This document shows, piece after piece, positions 48,033-58,929 of a stretch of 64,000 nt of DNA. A model generated the notes under the pieces. It ran no database searches. It was not told where the DNA came from and saw only the letters and a list, made by a program, of their open reading frames with translations. Position numbers and translations under genes: made by a program. This DNA is from Lepidodermella squamata (lineage: Eukaryota; Gastrotricha), in contig JBLDXI010000009.1 in NCBI GenBank assembly GCA_047495785.1, positions 992,001-1,056,000 on the forward strand, in the 5' to 3' direction. Numbering within the stretch: the stretch's first letter is position 1; the number at the start of each line of letters is the position of its first letter.

Positions 48033-48311
48033 TTAATCAGTAGGCCATTCCAGCAAAATAACAGATCGGATTCCATCAAATCGGTAGTACTTCAAGCGTC
48101 TAGCTTGGAAGGGCTTCAAAAAGTGCAGATGATCGATAGTAATCTCCACGTGATCATTTTCTGTCTCTCCATCAAAGAGCTGAGAGCTAATTGTAGCGAA
48201 ATGCCACAGAATCTTGAACCCTGCAACAGCAGCCAAAGCGCCGGTCTCTTGCCTCATCCTTCTCCCGGGTTTCAAGCCGAACTTGGAAAACTTAGAGAGA
48301 CCCAACCGCAT
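48033..48311 (-). CDS. Small unknown protein, possibly mitochondrial
   Basis: A single open frame of 92 codons starting at ATG 48311. I do not recognise it. The N terminus is basic and free of acidic residues (MRLGLSKFSKFGLKPGRRMR), which resembles a mitochondrial presequence, and is followed by a moderately hydrophobic stretch (ALAAVAGFKILWHFATI). The rest is mixed, with DHVEITIDHLHFLKPFQ. Support for it being real comes from position: it sits 100 bases upstream of BUD23 on the same strand in a tightly packed group, with cttattag as an acceptor-like site about 20 bases before the ATG. It could instead be chance. Confidence 0.5.
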   Translation of the reverse strand: MRLGLSKFSKFGLKPGRRMRQETGALAAVAGFKILWHFATISSQLFDGETENDHVEITIDHLHFLKPFQARRLKYYRFDGIRSVILLEWPTD

Positions 48312-49741
48312 GGGTCATTTTGTAAATTTTGCTAATAAGTTAAGAAACTAAAACTACAGCTATCTTCATATATTAAAATATTTTCTGTCACAGCTTACCG
48401 CGAACGTTGTTTGAATTTCTCATCCTTAATAAGTCGGGACAAATGTTTGGCTTTTTTTACGACGACAGTTGCCTACTTCACCATCCGTAACTGTTGTCAC
48501 TGGAGTTGACGATTTTCGAAGGCTAAACGTGGTTGTTTTTGTGTGCTAAAGAATAAAGAAGTCAAACATGTCCTTTGGCCCGAGTCGCTCCCAGCGATCC
48601 TTGCGCCCGGAAGACCTTGGACCTTATGAATCCATTCATGCGTTATCCATCGATCTTCATTATTTATCTTGCTTGCTTTGTGTCCATGTGCTTGGGTTTG
48701 TGACAGGTATATTAAAGCTCCCGAAAGTTAAAATAGCTACTCTTCCGTTTTTTACAATGAATTCAATGAATGAGTCTCTTTCCGCCTTGGTAAAATGCTT
48801 TTGACTCCACCTTCGTCATTCAATGTTAACAGTTACTAGTCTCTGCTCGAGTGGCCTCTAAAATGTCTGAAGCTGAATGTAGGACATTCCTCGTAGGTCA
48901 AAACCCTATGAAACTGTTGTCGAATTAGTCTGTCGGTTTGTCCCGGGTCCCGGCCAGATTTGTCATTTAACAGTTTCGTAATGCACATACGGGCAAACAA
49001 ATTACCATGGCTTCTTTCTCGTTTTACCAACACCTTGGCTAAAAGCTCTCTTCATCAGGTAAAATAGCCTTACATACAACTTCGGGCCAATTGTATAGCT
49101 TGCGAATCACGAGGCTTTCTCATTTAGTAACTGGCGGGTAGGAAACTGAGTACGGGGAACGGGGAATACTATGAAGCCAGATTGTGAGTTTCGGAAGATC
49201 TTGTTGCTTGTTGCGAAAATTTCGCACGCCTCTTGATGGACCATTGCTAAAATGTTCACGTATACCATATGCGCGAAAATGTCTATACGTACATGGTGTT
49301 GTGATATGTTTCGAAGGTACATAACTTTCGAAGGTACATACTCATTTCGAATTTTAATCTCAGATATCCGATCTGGCGATTCTCACAATTCTTCTATTGT
49401 GGATTCTGCGGAATTTTAGCCCAGCTTTGGGACCCCGTATTGCATCCGATGTAATTTTACCGCCAACTAGAACTAACTTTATCGCAGCAACCTGTTCAAG
49501 CTTATGATATTTATTGTCCAGTTGTGAAATTACAAGCCATAAGTCAATCCAAAATATCTGTTAAGTCGTGAAAACTGTGTAAGAATGGCTATTTTCGCGT
49601 AAATACATATCAACAACCTGACCCAAGAAGTTACTTATTTCCATTCATTTTCAATCACCTATGTGTTCTCTAGTGCAAACTTCTCTTAAAGGGGGCTTGC
49701 AGATTTTAAATTTAGTCACCACATATAATCGAAGCTGCGGG
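48312..49741. other. Intergenic region upstream of PRPF4
   Basis: About 1.4 kb between divergent starts. An open frame at 48568-48804 (+) begins with a reasonable ATG context (MSFGPSRSQRSLRPEDLGPY) but matches no family I know, and I could not extend it through a splice site. Others at 48836-49033 and 49107-49322 on the minus strand look like chance. Confidence 0.4.
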
Positions 49742-51400
49742 ATGGCCCAAGAGAAGCGATCTGTTATTCACTTTGGAAGCCTCGAGGAACACTTTGCTAA
49801 AGAACAGCAGTCAGCTAAGGACCAACCAGAGGCAAAGGAAGCTCCTCGGGATGTCGATGCTGCTGAAACCATGCCCATGGATCAATCTCAGCCTCTTACT
49901 GATGCTCAGATGGCTTTGCTGCAAGATTTGGAAATGCGCAAAAAAGCTAGAGCAGTCCTGGTACCAACCGACGATGCTGAAATTAAATTGGCTCTACGGC
50001 GAATGGGAGAGCCTATTTGTTTATTTGGCGAAGGTCCCGCTGAACGACGCGAGCGTTTACGTGATTTAATCGCAAGGAGAGGATATGACCAAAGCAAGAA
50101 AGAGGAGGCTTCTCGACGTGATGAAGCTGCAGCAGCGGCAGCTTCGAAGCTAGAGTTGGGAGTATCATCTGATGCTGCCAATATTCTGGGGAAACTGGAG
50201 GGTGAAACGTCAAAACGATCTGTTGAACAGGACAACGCAAATGTTACGTGGTACCACGAAGGTTCGCAAGCCCTTCTTGAGGCTCGGTTGTGGTTAGCCT
50301 CCCATAGTGTCGCCAATGCCCGCTCTAGGTTAAAAGATGAACGCGAGTGGTTGAGCCTACCCGCAGCGCAAAGGCAGGCGAAACGGCACGATTTGCGAAC
50401 GAAGCTTACGGCGATGGGCAGCTCTGCGAGTCAGGTTGGAGATAATCGACCTCTCGCGTCAGTTGCATTTAGCGAGGCGGATGAATCGGGAAGCAGTCAA
50501 ATGCTAGCCACTGCAGGTTGGTCCGGATCAGTTAAGCTGTGGTCCGTTCCTGACTGCAACCCTTTGATGAGTTGGCGAGGCCACGCAACTCCTGCTACTT
50601 GCGTTGCGTTTCACCCAGATGCCACTAAACCCCCAGATACTGGTTCCACCGAAATGACGGACTCTGTTGGCGGAACTGTTGCAGTCGCTAGCTGCGCTCA
50701 TGACGGTACTGTTCGTTTATGGAGCATTGATTCGCCCGAGCCTCTGGCTGATTTGGAGGGTCATGCACCTCATCGTGTATCTCGTGTTAGCTTTCATCCA
50801 TCTGGTCGCTTTTTGGCGACGTGCTGCTTTGACTCTTCATGGCGATTATGGGATCTCGAGGTGGGCGAGGAATTGCTTCATCAGGAAGGCCACACCAGGG
50901 CAGTGTATGACATAGCATTTCACCCAGACGGCGGTCTCGCGGCTAGTGCGTCATTGGACTGTTTTGCTCGACTGTGGGATCTGCGTACGGGAAGATGCGT
51001 TCTATTCATGGACGGTCATCAGCGCCCAGTTTTAGGTGTCGATTTTTCGCACGATGGCCTATTAATTGCGACCGCGTCACAGGACAACACTGTTCGTCTA
51101 TGGGATTTACGTCAGCGCTCTTGTTCTTATACTCTACCTGCTCATACTGGCTCGATTTCTCAAGTTAAATTTGGTAGCGCTCGTACTGATGGCAAAAGTA
51201 ACACAGCAGTTGGTTTCTTAGCAACTGCGAGTTACGACGGTACGTTACGTTTGTGGGACAGTCCAAGCTGTGCACCGCTTAGGACTTTGGCTGGTCATGA
51301 ATCGAGGGTCACCTCCGTCGCGATTGCACCTGGAGCTCAAATGATCGCTTCGGCCTCTTTCGACAGAACTTTCAAGCTGTGGACTCCTCTTACCGTGTAA
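49742..51400 (+). CDS. PRPF4: U4/U6 small nuclear ribonucleoprotein PRPF4 (Prp4)
   Basis: One exon of 552 codons. The N-terminal half carries the PRP4 splicing-factor motif: VIHFGSLEEHF, then KLALRRMGEPICLFGEGPAERRERLRDLI, then VTWYHEGSQALLEARLWLA. The C-terminal half has seven WD40 repeats with WD or WS ends, for example SGSVKLWS, DGTVRLWS, DSSWRLWDL, DCFARLWDL, DNTVRLWDL, DGTLRLWD and DRTFKLW. Prp4 binds PPIH and PRPF3 and stabilises the U4/U6 part of the tri-snRNP in the nucleus. ATG 49742 (MAQEKRSV) is preferred; an in-frame ATG at 49661 would add 27 residues unlike the family. AATAAA is at 51417-51422, ahead of GPATCH3. Confidence 0.95.
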   Translation: MAQEKRSVIHFGSLEEHFAKEQQSAKDQPEAKEAPRDVDAAETMPMDQSQPLTDAQMALLQDLEMRKKARAVLVPTDDAEIKLALRRMGEPICLFGEGPAERRERLRDLIARRGYDQSKKEEASRRDEAAAAAASKLELGVSSDAANILGKLEGETSKRSVEQDNANVTWYHEGSQALLEARLWLASHSVANARSRLKDEREWLSLPAAQRQAKRHDLRTKLTAMGSSASQVGDNRPLASVAFSEADESGSSQMLATAGWSGSVKLWSVPDCNPLMSWRGHATPATCVAFHPDATKPPDTGSTEMTDSVGGTVAVASCAHDGTVRLWSIDSPEPLADLEGHAPHRVSRVSFHPSGRFLATCCFDSSWRLWDLEVGEELLHQEGHTRAVYDIAFHPDGGLAASASLDCFARLWDLRTGRCVLFMDGHQRPVLGVDFSHDGLLIATASQDNTVRLWDLRQRSCSYTLPAHTGSISQVKFGSARTDGKSNTAVGFLATASYDGTLRLWDSPSCAPLRTLAGHESRVTSVAIAPGAQMIASASFDRTFKLWTPLTV

Positions 51401-51486
51401 CATTTCTTATCGAAATAATAAATTCATGTAGCAACTTTGTATCCATGTCTTCTATTGATTTGTATGTTATTGCAGTCTAGATATTT

Positions 51487-52878
51487 ATGGAAAGTGAGAA
51501 AGATGTGAAATACGCATTAATAAGAAATATTCCGCGCAGCCTGCATTCCAAGAATTTGAGAGAGTTTTTCTCTGAATTCATCGAGTCTTCAAAATTTGAA
51601 TGCTTCCATTTTCTTCATCGAGCGGAGAGCAAATTGGATATTGTTGGAAATGTAAACGTTTCCCCGGCGTTGAGCCCATCTCCCGATATCTGTTGCTGCG
51701 TTGCGAAAGTCAACTCAAAGAACTTCGATTTATTCATCAGGAAATACCATGGTAAACCGTGGGGCATTGGCCAACCTCGCTGTCATGTTCAGTCTTTGAA
51801 TACTTCTGGTCTGGATCTTGACAAACTCCAGGAACTTCATCCTCCACCCGTGATGCCCAAGTGAGTTTACGTGCTAGAATTTTTTCTTCAATTTACTTAT
51901 ACTAAATTGTTCAGTGGAAACGTCGGTACGCCTACTAGCGTGTTCGTTGATGAAATTAGGCAATGTAAACTTCCGACATCAATAATCAGCAAACTTGGGT
52001 TGAAGTTTCCCAATTCTACAGGAAGGAAATACTCGAATGTTCCTTTTCGTTACGATGCTAAGAATGAGTCGGACGAAAGCTCCGACGAAGATGCCGATGA
52101 CTGTGAAGAATTTGAGCGTCACGAAGCTAACATGGATGATCCTAGCAATCAAGAAAGAAACCAAGAACGGATGTATGAAGAGCCGCTTGAGGTCGTTTGG
52201 GAGAAGGGCGGTTCAGGGCTATTATTTTACACAGATGCACAGCATTGGGACGAATTAGCTGGCGATTTCGACGCTAAAACCGCTGATGACCATGACGTTG
52301 ACATGAGCGTTTATTACGAAGGCTACGAAGCAGGGGATATGGATGCTCGTCAACGCATTGAAATGGCCGAAAGCGATCGTTTGTCAGCGGGGCTCTACAA
52401 ACCCGAAAGAGATGGCCAACCACCAAAGTCTAAAAAACCGGTTTGGATGAAGAGAAACCGATCGCGATCTAGATCGCCCTCCGCTGCATCAAGCTCAAAG
52501 CCTGTTGAAGGTTTCGGGAAGCATATTTTACAATCTCAAGGATGGAAACCTGGCGAGGGTCTTGGTCGTGACAAGCAAGGCATTCCAGAGCCTATCGAAG
52601 CAGACGGGCAAGGTCCGCGAGATCGAATCGGATTTGGATATCGGGGGTCAAAATTGAATCTACAGGCTGCAGTCGAAGCTGCTAAGAAAGCAGCGGAAGC
52701 ACGCCGTGGGCCACGTCTTATAGCCACAATTTATGATAAGACAACTTCTGATGATAGGGACCCTGGTATGCTTCGAAGAAATGACCATTATCAGCTACGT
52801 TATCGGGGCGATCCCGCATCTCCCACGAGCGTTAAGCCCGATGGATCGACTGGAATGTCTTCAACGGATTATAGATGA
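51487..52878 (+). CDS. GPATCH3: G-patch domain-containing protein 3
   Basis: Two exons, 51487-51860 and 51915-52878, encode 445 residues. The N terminus has an RRM-like fold (YALIRNIPRSLHSKNLREFF, CCCVAKVNSKNFDLFIRKYHG). Across the intron the family block NGNVGTPTSVFVDEIRQCKLP appears, then NVPFRYD, an acidic region, WEKGGSGLLFYTDAQHWDE, and ADDHDVDMSVYYEG. A G-patch follows near 345-390 (FGKHILQSQGWKPGEGLGRD...GFGYRG). G-patch proteins activate DEAH helicases; human GPATCH3 has been linked to antiviral signalling and eye development, but its core role is unclear. An arginine/serine run (RNRSRSRSPS) suggests splicing contacts. It starts 86 bases after PRPF4, with ttattgcag at 51468-51476. Confidence 0.93.
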
Positions 52879-53122
52879 CTCTTTTTTCACTTGAAACACG
52901 AGTTCAGCCGTAATATTTTATTTGAAAAAATTTGAAATAAAAACGAGCGCCACATTAAATTTGTCCTCTTAATAATAACACAAATCCTTCAAAACACCTG
53001 GTGCTTATCATAAAGTATTTTCAACTTCAAATGGAAGAATCGAAGAGAAAGAGCCCGAGTCGTGCACTTAGATAACAATAAAAGCAGTCATAGATTATTT
53101 TAGATTGTTGATATCCACCACG

Positions 53123-54195
53123 TTAGCTGATTTTGCATTCGATTGCCATTGGGTCACAATCCTCATACACCTTGGAAAACATCAAGCATTAATGAAGGCG
53201 AAGATGGAAACATTAAGCTAAAATTTACCTTGAAAAGCGGGTTGTCTAGGTCGCCTCGATTGCCGGTGTCTGAACCTTCACCTGAGAGGCCAGTTGTTCG
53301 AATGCATGCACACCTTGGGTCAGGTTGCCCCGGACGGTAGTATTTTCTAGGAACACCGCCCCATTCGCGTGTAACGCCTCCACTACCAGGAGCACAAGAC
53401 ACGTAACCACCTTCAGCTTTGCTCCATCGACTATTGCACGGCGGATATTTAACTCTGTCTAGTTCGGTTGCTTCTTTCTCCTTATCACCGGCCTCAGCAC
53501 ATTTATTGAAAGCATCCAAAGCGGCCGTCGGAAGGCCTTTTTCGTCGTAGAACCGGCCCACAAGTCGGCCAAGGTATACATAATTGTCATGATAAAATTG
53601 AGTCCAAGTTTTCAATTCAGCGCATTGATGAGCATCAAAATCAGAAATATCATCGATGAGACCTTCTTCAGTAAAATCCCCTGTCACATACTGAAAAACA
53701 ACAATTAAAACAGTCGTTAACAGGGTCAAAAAACAGTTCTCATACCGCTCGAGTAGCGTCCTTTCCTGAAACAAAATTGAAAGTAAAATTTGAAATCACT
53801 CAAATCGCGTAAAATTGACCAGAAAAGAAACTATATCCACCATCAACGCCGTAGTGTTTTTGACCTTTGGTCACATCAAAAACTCGGCCAAGAACAGATA
53901 AGTATATTATTTTTGCATCTGAAGAGTGGGCTGCAAGCTCAGCAGGTTGAATTATACGAATTTCCGGCTGAAAAAAGATCATGAATCAACCTTATGAATG
54001 ATACGTGTTGGTTATTACTTCGTTTTTCTGGTCAGAAGTTGGTTTCGATGGTTTGTGGAAGGCCATCAGTCCTTCATACAGACCAGGTGCGTGCTCCTTC
54101 ATAGCCAGAAAAATGGGCACGTGGTATCTCGCCACCAAGTAAGCAGCTATGCCCATTGTAGCCGAAAACAGTATCAACCTTAAAGCTAAGCCCAT
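53123..54195 (-). CDS. CYB5D2: Neuferricin (cytochrome b5 domain-containing protein 2)
   Basis: Five exons (54195-54019, 53967-53820, 53765-53746, 53690-53229, 53170-53123) encode about 284 residues. An N-terminal membrane anchor or signal (LALRLILFSATMGIAAYLV) precedes a cytochrome b5-like haem domain: LSVLGRVFDVTKGQKHYG, GGYSFFSGKDATRAYVTGDF. Next come TWTQFYHDNYVYLGRLVGRFYDEKG and a cysteine-bearing tail, PPCNSRW, SGGVTREWGGVPRKYY and PRCACIRTTG. This matches CYB5D2/neuferricin, a MAPR-family haem protein of the endomembrane system linked to neuronal differentiation in mouse. The third exon is only 20 bases, but family alignment and phase both require it. It lies 166 bases downstream of IFT20, with ttttgttttgtag one base before the ATG. 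Confidence 0.92.
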
Positions 54196-54361
54196 TCTAC
54201 AAAACAAAAAATGGCAATTCTGGTTAACATTTATTACCAACATAGGTATGAAGTGATGTTTCTCTCGTAGCGTGCCGTAATTTATTATCACAGATTCACA
54301 ACAAATTTAATTGAGATCTTTTTTTGATGGCTCACAGCTATTGCCATTAATCTAGTAGGTG

Positions 54362-54815
54362 TTATTTTTGCATGGAAAATTGTTCAATAAAATCGTTTTG
54401 CTCGTTTTCCAGACGCTGAAGAGATTCCAACTCAGTTCGCAAACGTTCCATGTGCATTTTCCTTTCAGCAATGAGTGAGCGAAGCTGTTCTTCTTCAGAA
54501 ACTCGTTCTTTCGCCATAGAATTCACCAGATTTCGAGCAGCTATTGCTTTCATTTTTTCAGCTTCAACTTGCTTGGCCGCATTAGATAAAACTCCTTCGA
54601 AAAATACGATGAGCTTTTGAAATTCAGCCATTTCTAAGAGCAAAGATAAAAAGTCAACCATGCTGAATTATGACATCAAACTTACTGTCAGAGAATTCAT
54701 TGGCACAGTCGCGAATCTCGTTTGACAGTTGCGCTGTCTGAGGGTCTAGAATGCGAATTTTCTGCAGTTCATCAATGTACAACCCCGCGTCTTGGAGAGC
54801 TTGGTCAGCTGACAT
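54362..54815 (-). CDS. IFT20: Intraflagellar transport protein 20
   Basis: Two exons, 54815-54686 and 54633-54362, encode 133 residues against 132 in human. The sequence is a coiled coil from about residue 45 on. Family blocks are AGLYIDELQKIRILDPQT, CANEFSDKMAEFQKL, AEKMKAIAARNLVNSMAKER, LRSLIAERKMHMERLRTEL and NEQNDFIEQFSMQK. IFT20 is the IFT-B subunit that also sits at the Golgi through GMAP210 and sorts membrane cargo to the cilium. Its presence shows that the organism builds cilia. An attcttttcttag acceptor-like stretch lies 16 bases before the ATG, and ENOSF1 ends 339 bases upstream on the same strand. Confidence 0.96.
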
Positions 54816-55154
54816 CTTTTAAATATTGCAACTAAGAAAAGAATAATAATAAATTGATGCGAATCAGTTTTAAAGATTGTAAAGGAAAAATCGTAGAAAA
54901 ATATTTTGATTCTGAGCATGGCTAGAAATCAACAACCGAAGGCAACAATCAAAAAATTGCACTGATTTGCCGTAGCATTAGGACCATGAGTACAGGATGA
55001 ACCGCCAAGAAAGAATTATTCCGGAGCAAGCGTTGACGCATAAATGATCGAACATTAAAATATATCAATATATCACGTGGAAATCATTCTACAGGCAAAG
55101 ATATGGTTTCAAGTCACGTAAGGTCCCGAAAATAAAATATGATGTCTGCGCCGA
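54816..55154. other. ENOSF1-IFT20 intergenic region
   Basis: 339 AT-rich bases between two co-directional minus-strand genes, holding the acceptor-like tract before IFT20. No other feature was seen. Confidence 0.5.
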
Positions 55155-56571
55155 TCAAACAGGTGGCAGAAATTTTCCAGGGTGACTTTTGAAAAGTCGT
55201 TGCCACCCTGAGCCATTAGGCCATTCCCACTCCGCTACTGAACTCTCTAATATCTTAGTGCTGTAACCAGAAGCCCGAGGCACTAGATAATGACCGGCTT
55301 TAACGACGGGGGGATCTATGAAATGCTCGTGAAGATGATCCGCAAATTCCGTAACGGCGGCGCCTCGCGCCAAAATATCAGGCGAGGCCAGGCAAAGATG
55401 GTAAAATGCCGATAAATGCTGAACCATTTCACACAACCCGACGCCACCGGCATGCGGGCAGACAGGTATTCCAAACTTGACAGCCATCAAAATGACAGCG
55501 ATGTTCTCAGAGACGCCTCCAAGACGACAACTGTCAATTTGCGCGTAATCAATAGCCTTCAACTGGAAAAGCTGCTTGAATATTATTCTATTTTGGCAAT
55601 GCTCGCCAGTTGCAACGCCCATTCCTAACGGCCGGACGGCCTCCGCTATAGCGGCATGGCCTACGGCATCATCCGGGCTCGTCGGCTCTTCAATCCAAAC
55701 TGGATGGAAACCAGCAAGTGCACGCATCCACTCAATCGACTCAGCAACGCCCCAAACTTGATTTGCGTCAACCGCCAAGGAGTTATTGGGGCCTATTTCA
55801 CGACGGATAATTGCGGCTCGGCGTTTATCAGCATCTAGGTCTTTGCCGACCTTCATTTTAAAGAACCTGAAACCCTCAGCGAGTGCATCGCGGCACTTCT
55901 GAGCTGCCTCCTCGTCTGTGTACCCAAGCCAGCCGGCACTTGTAACGTAAGCCGGAACGCCAGTTTCAAGCAGACCTTGCTCTCGCTGTTGTTTGTATAG
56001 TTGGCCTCGCCTTAGAAAATCTAGCGCTTCGTCCTTAGTAACAGCATCTTCAATGTATCGAAAGTCGATTGTCGCTATGAGTTCTTCAGGATCCATTTCA
56101 GCTAACAGGCGCCACAAAGGTTTCTTAGCCTTTCTAGCCCAAAGATCCCACACTGCATTTGTAATAGCGGCAAGAGCCAGGTGAACCACGCCTTTCTCTG
56201 GGCCAAGCCAACGCAGCTGAGGCTCGAAGGCTAGCTCGCGCCAGAAAGCACCGAATCCAGCTCCTGTTAAGAGCGTGCCAACATCTCTTCCAACAACGAA
56301 CGGCGCGTAAGCTTTGATCGCGGCGCATACGACCTCAGTACCTCGCCCGCAGGTGAAAGTAAGCCCATAGCCATGTTCGTGCTTAGAAGTCTCAATGACG
56401 ACATAAGCACACGAGTAATCCTGAATCCATAGACATAACATAAAATTGCTCTCAGGATATTGCTATCCAACTTACAGGGTCCGTGTGCATGGCGTCACTG
56501 CCATGCTGTTCCAGGCTCGTTGGAAACCGCAAATCGAATACTTTCACCCGAATTATTGTTTCAGCTGCCAT
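55155..56571 (-). CDS. ENOSF1: Mitochondrial enolase superfamily member 1 (L-fuconate dehydratase type)
   Basis: Two exons, 56571-56476 and 56420-55155, encode 453 residues. The start region has VFDLRFPTSLEQHGSDAMHT and DYSCAYVVIETSKHEHGYG, typical of ENOSF1. Catalytic elements of the mandelate racemase-type enolase fold are in place: FFKMKVGKD (the KxK pair), LAVDANQVWG (metal Asp), WIEEPTSPDD (metal Glu), MGVATGEHCQNR (metal Glu) and CPHAGGVGLCE (catalytic His). The enzyme dehydrates L-fuconate to 2-keto-3-deoxy-L-fuconate in fucose breakdown. The long second exon is intronless. A tttctgtttag tract lies eight bases before the ATG. The PON-like gene ends 153 bases upstream on the same strand. 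Confidence 0.95.
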
Positions 56572-56724
56572 TTAAATGCCTAAACAGAAATCGGAAATCC
56601 ATTGAAAATAAGAAACATATTATCTCAGCATTGCAATTGGCAAAATAATATCCGCGACTTTTTCAGTCGTATAACTCATAATGATGAAAATTGCGCGGTG
56701 TTTAGAGGCTGGATAATATCATAT

Positions 56725-57795
56725 CTAGGCAGAGAGTTTGCAAGCAGTCAGAGTATTGTCCACCGTTCCAATGAGAATGTAATCGCCAACTTTTACCACG
56801 CTAGAAGCAGCAGTAACCAACTGGCCATCATCGATGAAAATTTCTTCAAGGTTCGAAAGTGAACCGTCCGGTGAAACAGTAAATTTGCTAACAAAGCTAG
56901 GGACAGTGTGACCACGGGTGACTTGGAGGTGAATGGCGGAATCGATCATTCTGTAGGAACCAGCCAGCCAGAGAGTGTCGGGCTTTGAACCCTTTCCGGG
57001 TAATAAATCAATGTTATCAACAAGGGAAAGCGCAGGATATTGCTTAATAAATTCCAACGAATTGTCTGCATTCCGTGCGTACATGGCTATCGATTTGGAC
57101 CCAGAAAGTCCAACATAAATGGTTTTCGCGTCGGTGGAAGATTGAATGCCATTAGGAATAAACAAGTTCTTCACCACTACAGTAGCACTGATGCCATCGA
57201 AAAACACCACATCGCCGATGGGAAGCATTAAAGTGGATTGAATGAAGTTAATGAGCTTATTTCGTCCACTCATCCAGTTTGTAGCATAAAATTTATAATC
57301 GTCAACCACAACAAGATCATTCAACAAACGGAAGGTCGGGTCGGTAATTCTTTTCAAATGAGTAAGTTTCAAATTATCGAAATCCATTTCGAAAACATCC
57401 ACGCATTCCAAATTGTTGTCGTGGTTCACGACATATAGGTGATACGCCCCGTCAGTAGTTGATTTCCATACATAAATACCATGAGGGTGGAAGGAATCTT
57501 TGGCGAATGAAGAATCAAATGTAAACGGCTCCGGTTTTAGGGAATCGATCACGTTCAGGTTTAATAAAAAAATATTTGACGGAAACTGAGGCACAAATCC
57601 CGAAGAAACGATAGCGATGTTTTTTTCTTCTATCACTTGAATATCTTCTGATCCGTACTTGATGCCAGGAACTTTGTAGCAGTTGCGAGGCCCAAGAATT
57701 TTTGCTGAGCGCCAGACATCCAATACCTCAATCAAATTGATAACGTGGAGGATGAATAGCGAAGCGAACGAAAGGGCTACGATTTTTCCAAACAT
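56725..57795 (-). CDS. Paraoxonase/arylesterase-family six-bladed propeller enzyme
   Basis: A single exon of 356 codons. An N-terminal hydrophobic segment (IVALSFASLFILHVINL) acts as uncleaved signal or anchor, as in vertebrate PONs and nematode MEC-6/POML. The PON calcium and active-site positions are present in order: GSEDIQV, HPHGIY, YVVNHD, RLLNDLVVV, FIPNGIQ and LVDNIDL, matching PON1 Glu53/Asp54, His115, His134, Asn168, Asn224 and Asp269/Asn270. It should bind calcium and could hydrolyse lactones or aryl esters, though family members in nematodes instead act as ER chaperones for ion channels. The two cysteines of the PON disulphide appear as NCYKVPG and TACKLSA. No introns, in contrast with its neighbours. 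Confidence 0.88.
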   Translation of the reverse strand: MFGKIVALSFASLFILHVINLIEVLDVWRSAKILGPRNCYKVPGIKYGSEDIQVIEEKNIAIVSSGFVPQFPSNIFLLNLNVIDSLKPEPFTFDSSFAKDSFHPHGIYVWKSTTDGAYHLYVVNHDNNLECVDVFEMDFDNLKLTHLKRITDPTFRLLNDLVVVDDYKFYATNWMSGRNKLINFIQSTLMLPIGDVVFFDGISATVVVKNLFIPNGIQSSTDAKTIYVGLSGSKSIAMYARNADNSLEFIKQYPALSLVDNIDLLPGKGSKPDTLWLAGSYRMIDSAIHLQVTRGHTVPSFVSKFTVSPDGSLSNLEEIFIDDGQLVTAASSVVKVGDYILIGTVDNTLTACKLSA

Positions 57796-58929
57796 CAGTA
57801 AAACTAGAAATAAAAATCACACAAAGCGCGCGAATGCGCAGTGTAGGAAATTTTACAAGTTAATGAATGAGCTCGAACTACACTTCTGCTAAGAGGGCAG
57901 TGGACAAGAAATCATCATTGTCAACATTATATTAAATGTGAGATGGATTAAATATACTAACAAAGCTTATAAGGTTCCTAATTCATTTGAACGCCACAAT
58001 CAATCAAGAGAATTGATACCCATGTGAAACAAAAATGTCTTTCAAACTATCAGCTACCAGCCACATGGAATTTCCAATTTCAATGCCTGCTTGAAACAGA
58101 AGCTAGGAGCTCACTTTATTTTGGCAGTTGGCTCGTTTAAAAACTCCTGGAAGTCAAATGCACACCAAGAGATGCGAGCTAAATGTGGTCTGCTGACAGA
58201 TAGCCTGCTTTATCCAATATGAAACATAAAAAAATCCACATTAAATGAATCCGAATCTTCCATCACGGATCACGGATCACGGCTTGAATCAATCACTCTA
58301 AAGCTCATCAGTTCATTCAGTAAAAAGACAAGGCACACCATAAGGACACATTGATTGAGCAAATAAATTGGGCAGTAAAGAATATAAGTATTATAGATTA
58401 CGGGGCTACTGTAAAGCGAATTCGACGACGAAAGCAGCTTGACAAACGATCTTCGATCTTGGCAAAACGATGAATTCAAGCGGCGGAGACCTTGGTCTTC
58501 GAGTCTACTCTTTTGGACAGCTACTTTTAGATACCCTTCATTCGGATGCTAATGAATACAAAAAACTAGCTCTATTAACACCATGTAGCCACTATGTTTA
58601 AAATTTTAATTATAACAGTTAACAAAATTTTGATAAATTTTAACGGTGAAAATATTTGGCGCTAAAAATTTTAAACCGTTGCAGATATATCGCGGAGCAG
58701 AGTGCGGTGAGTCTGTGTTTGTCTGTGTTTGTCTGCCTGCGTGAAAGTTGGCTAAGCTGGACAGGTCTTAACCACATCCGAAAGTGTGGACTTTACATTT
58801 TTACTCATGGTCTAAACTGTAATGGCGGTCCGTTGTTGTAGGTTTATAGCAAATCGATCCAGTTTGAGCAAATTGTTTTAAAAACCGTAGAAGAAGAAGC
58901 AGAAGTTATAGATCGCTTTAAACCGTTGG
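57796..58929. other. Intergenic region between PON-like gene and LINE
   Basis: About 1.1 kb. A short tandem run of gtctgtgttt units lies near 58711-58735. No coding sequence was recognised; the open frames at 58270-58479 and 58656-58841 lack motifs. Confidence 0.45.
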
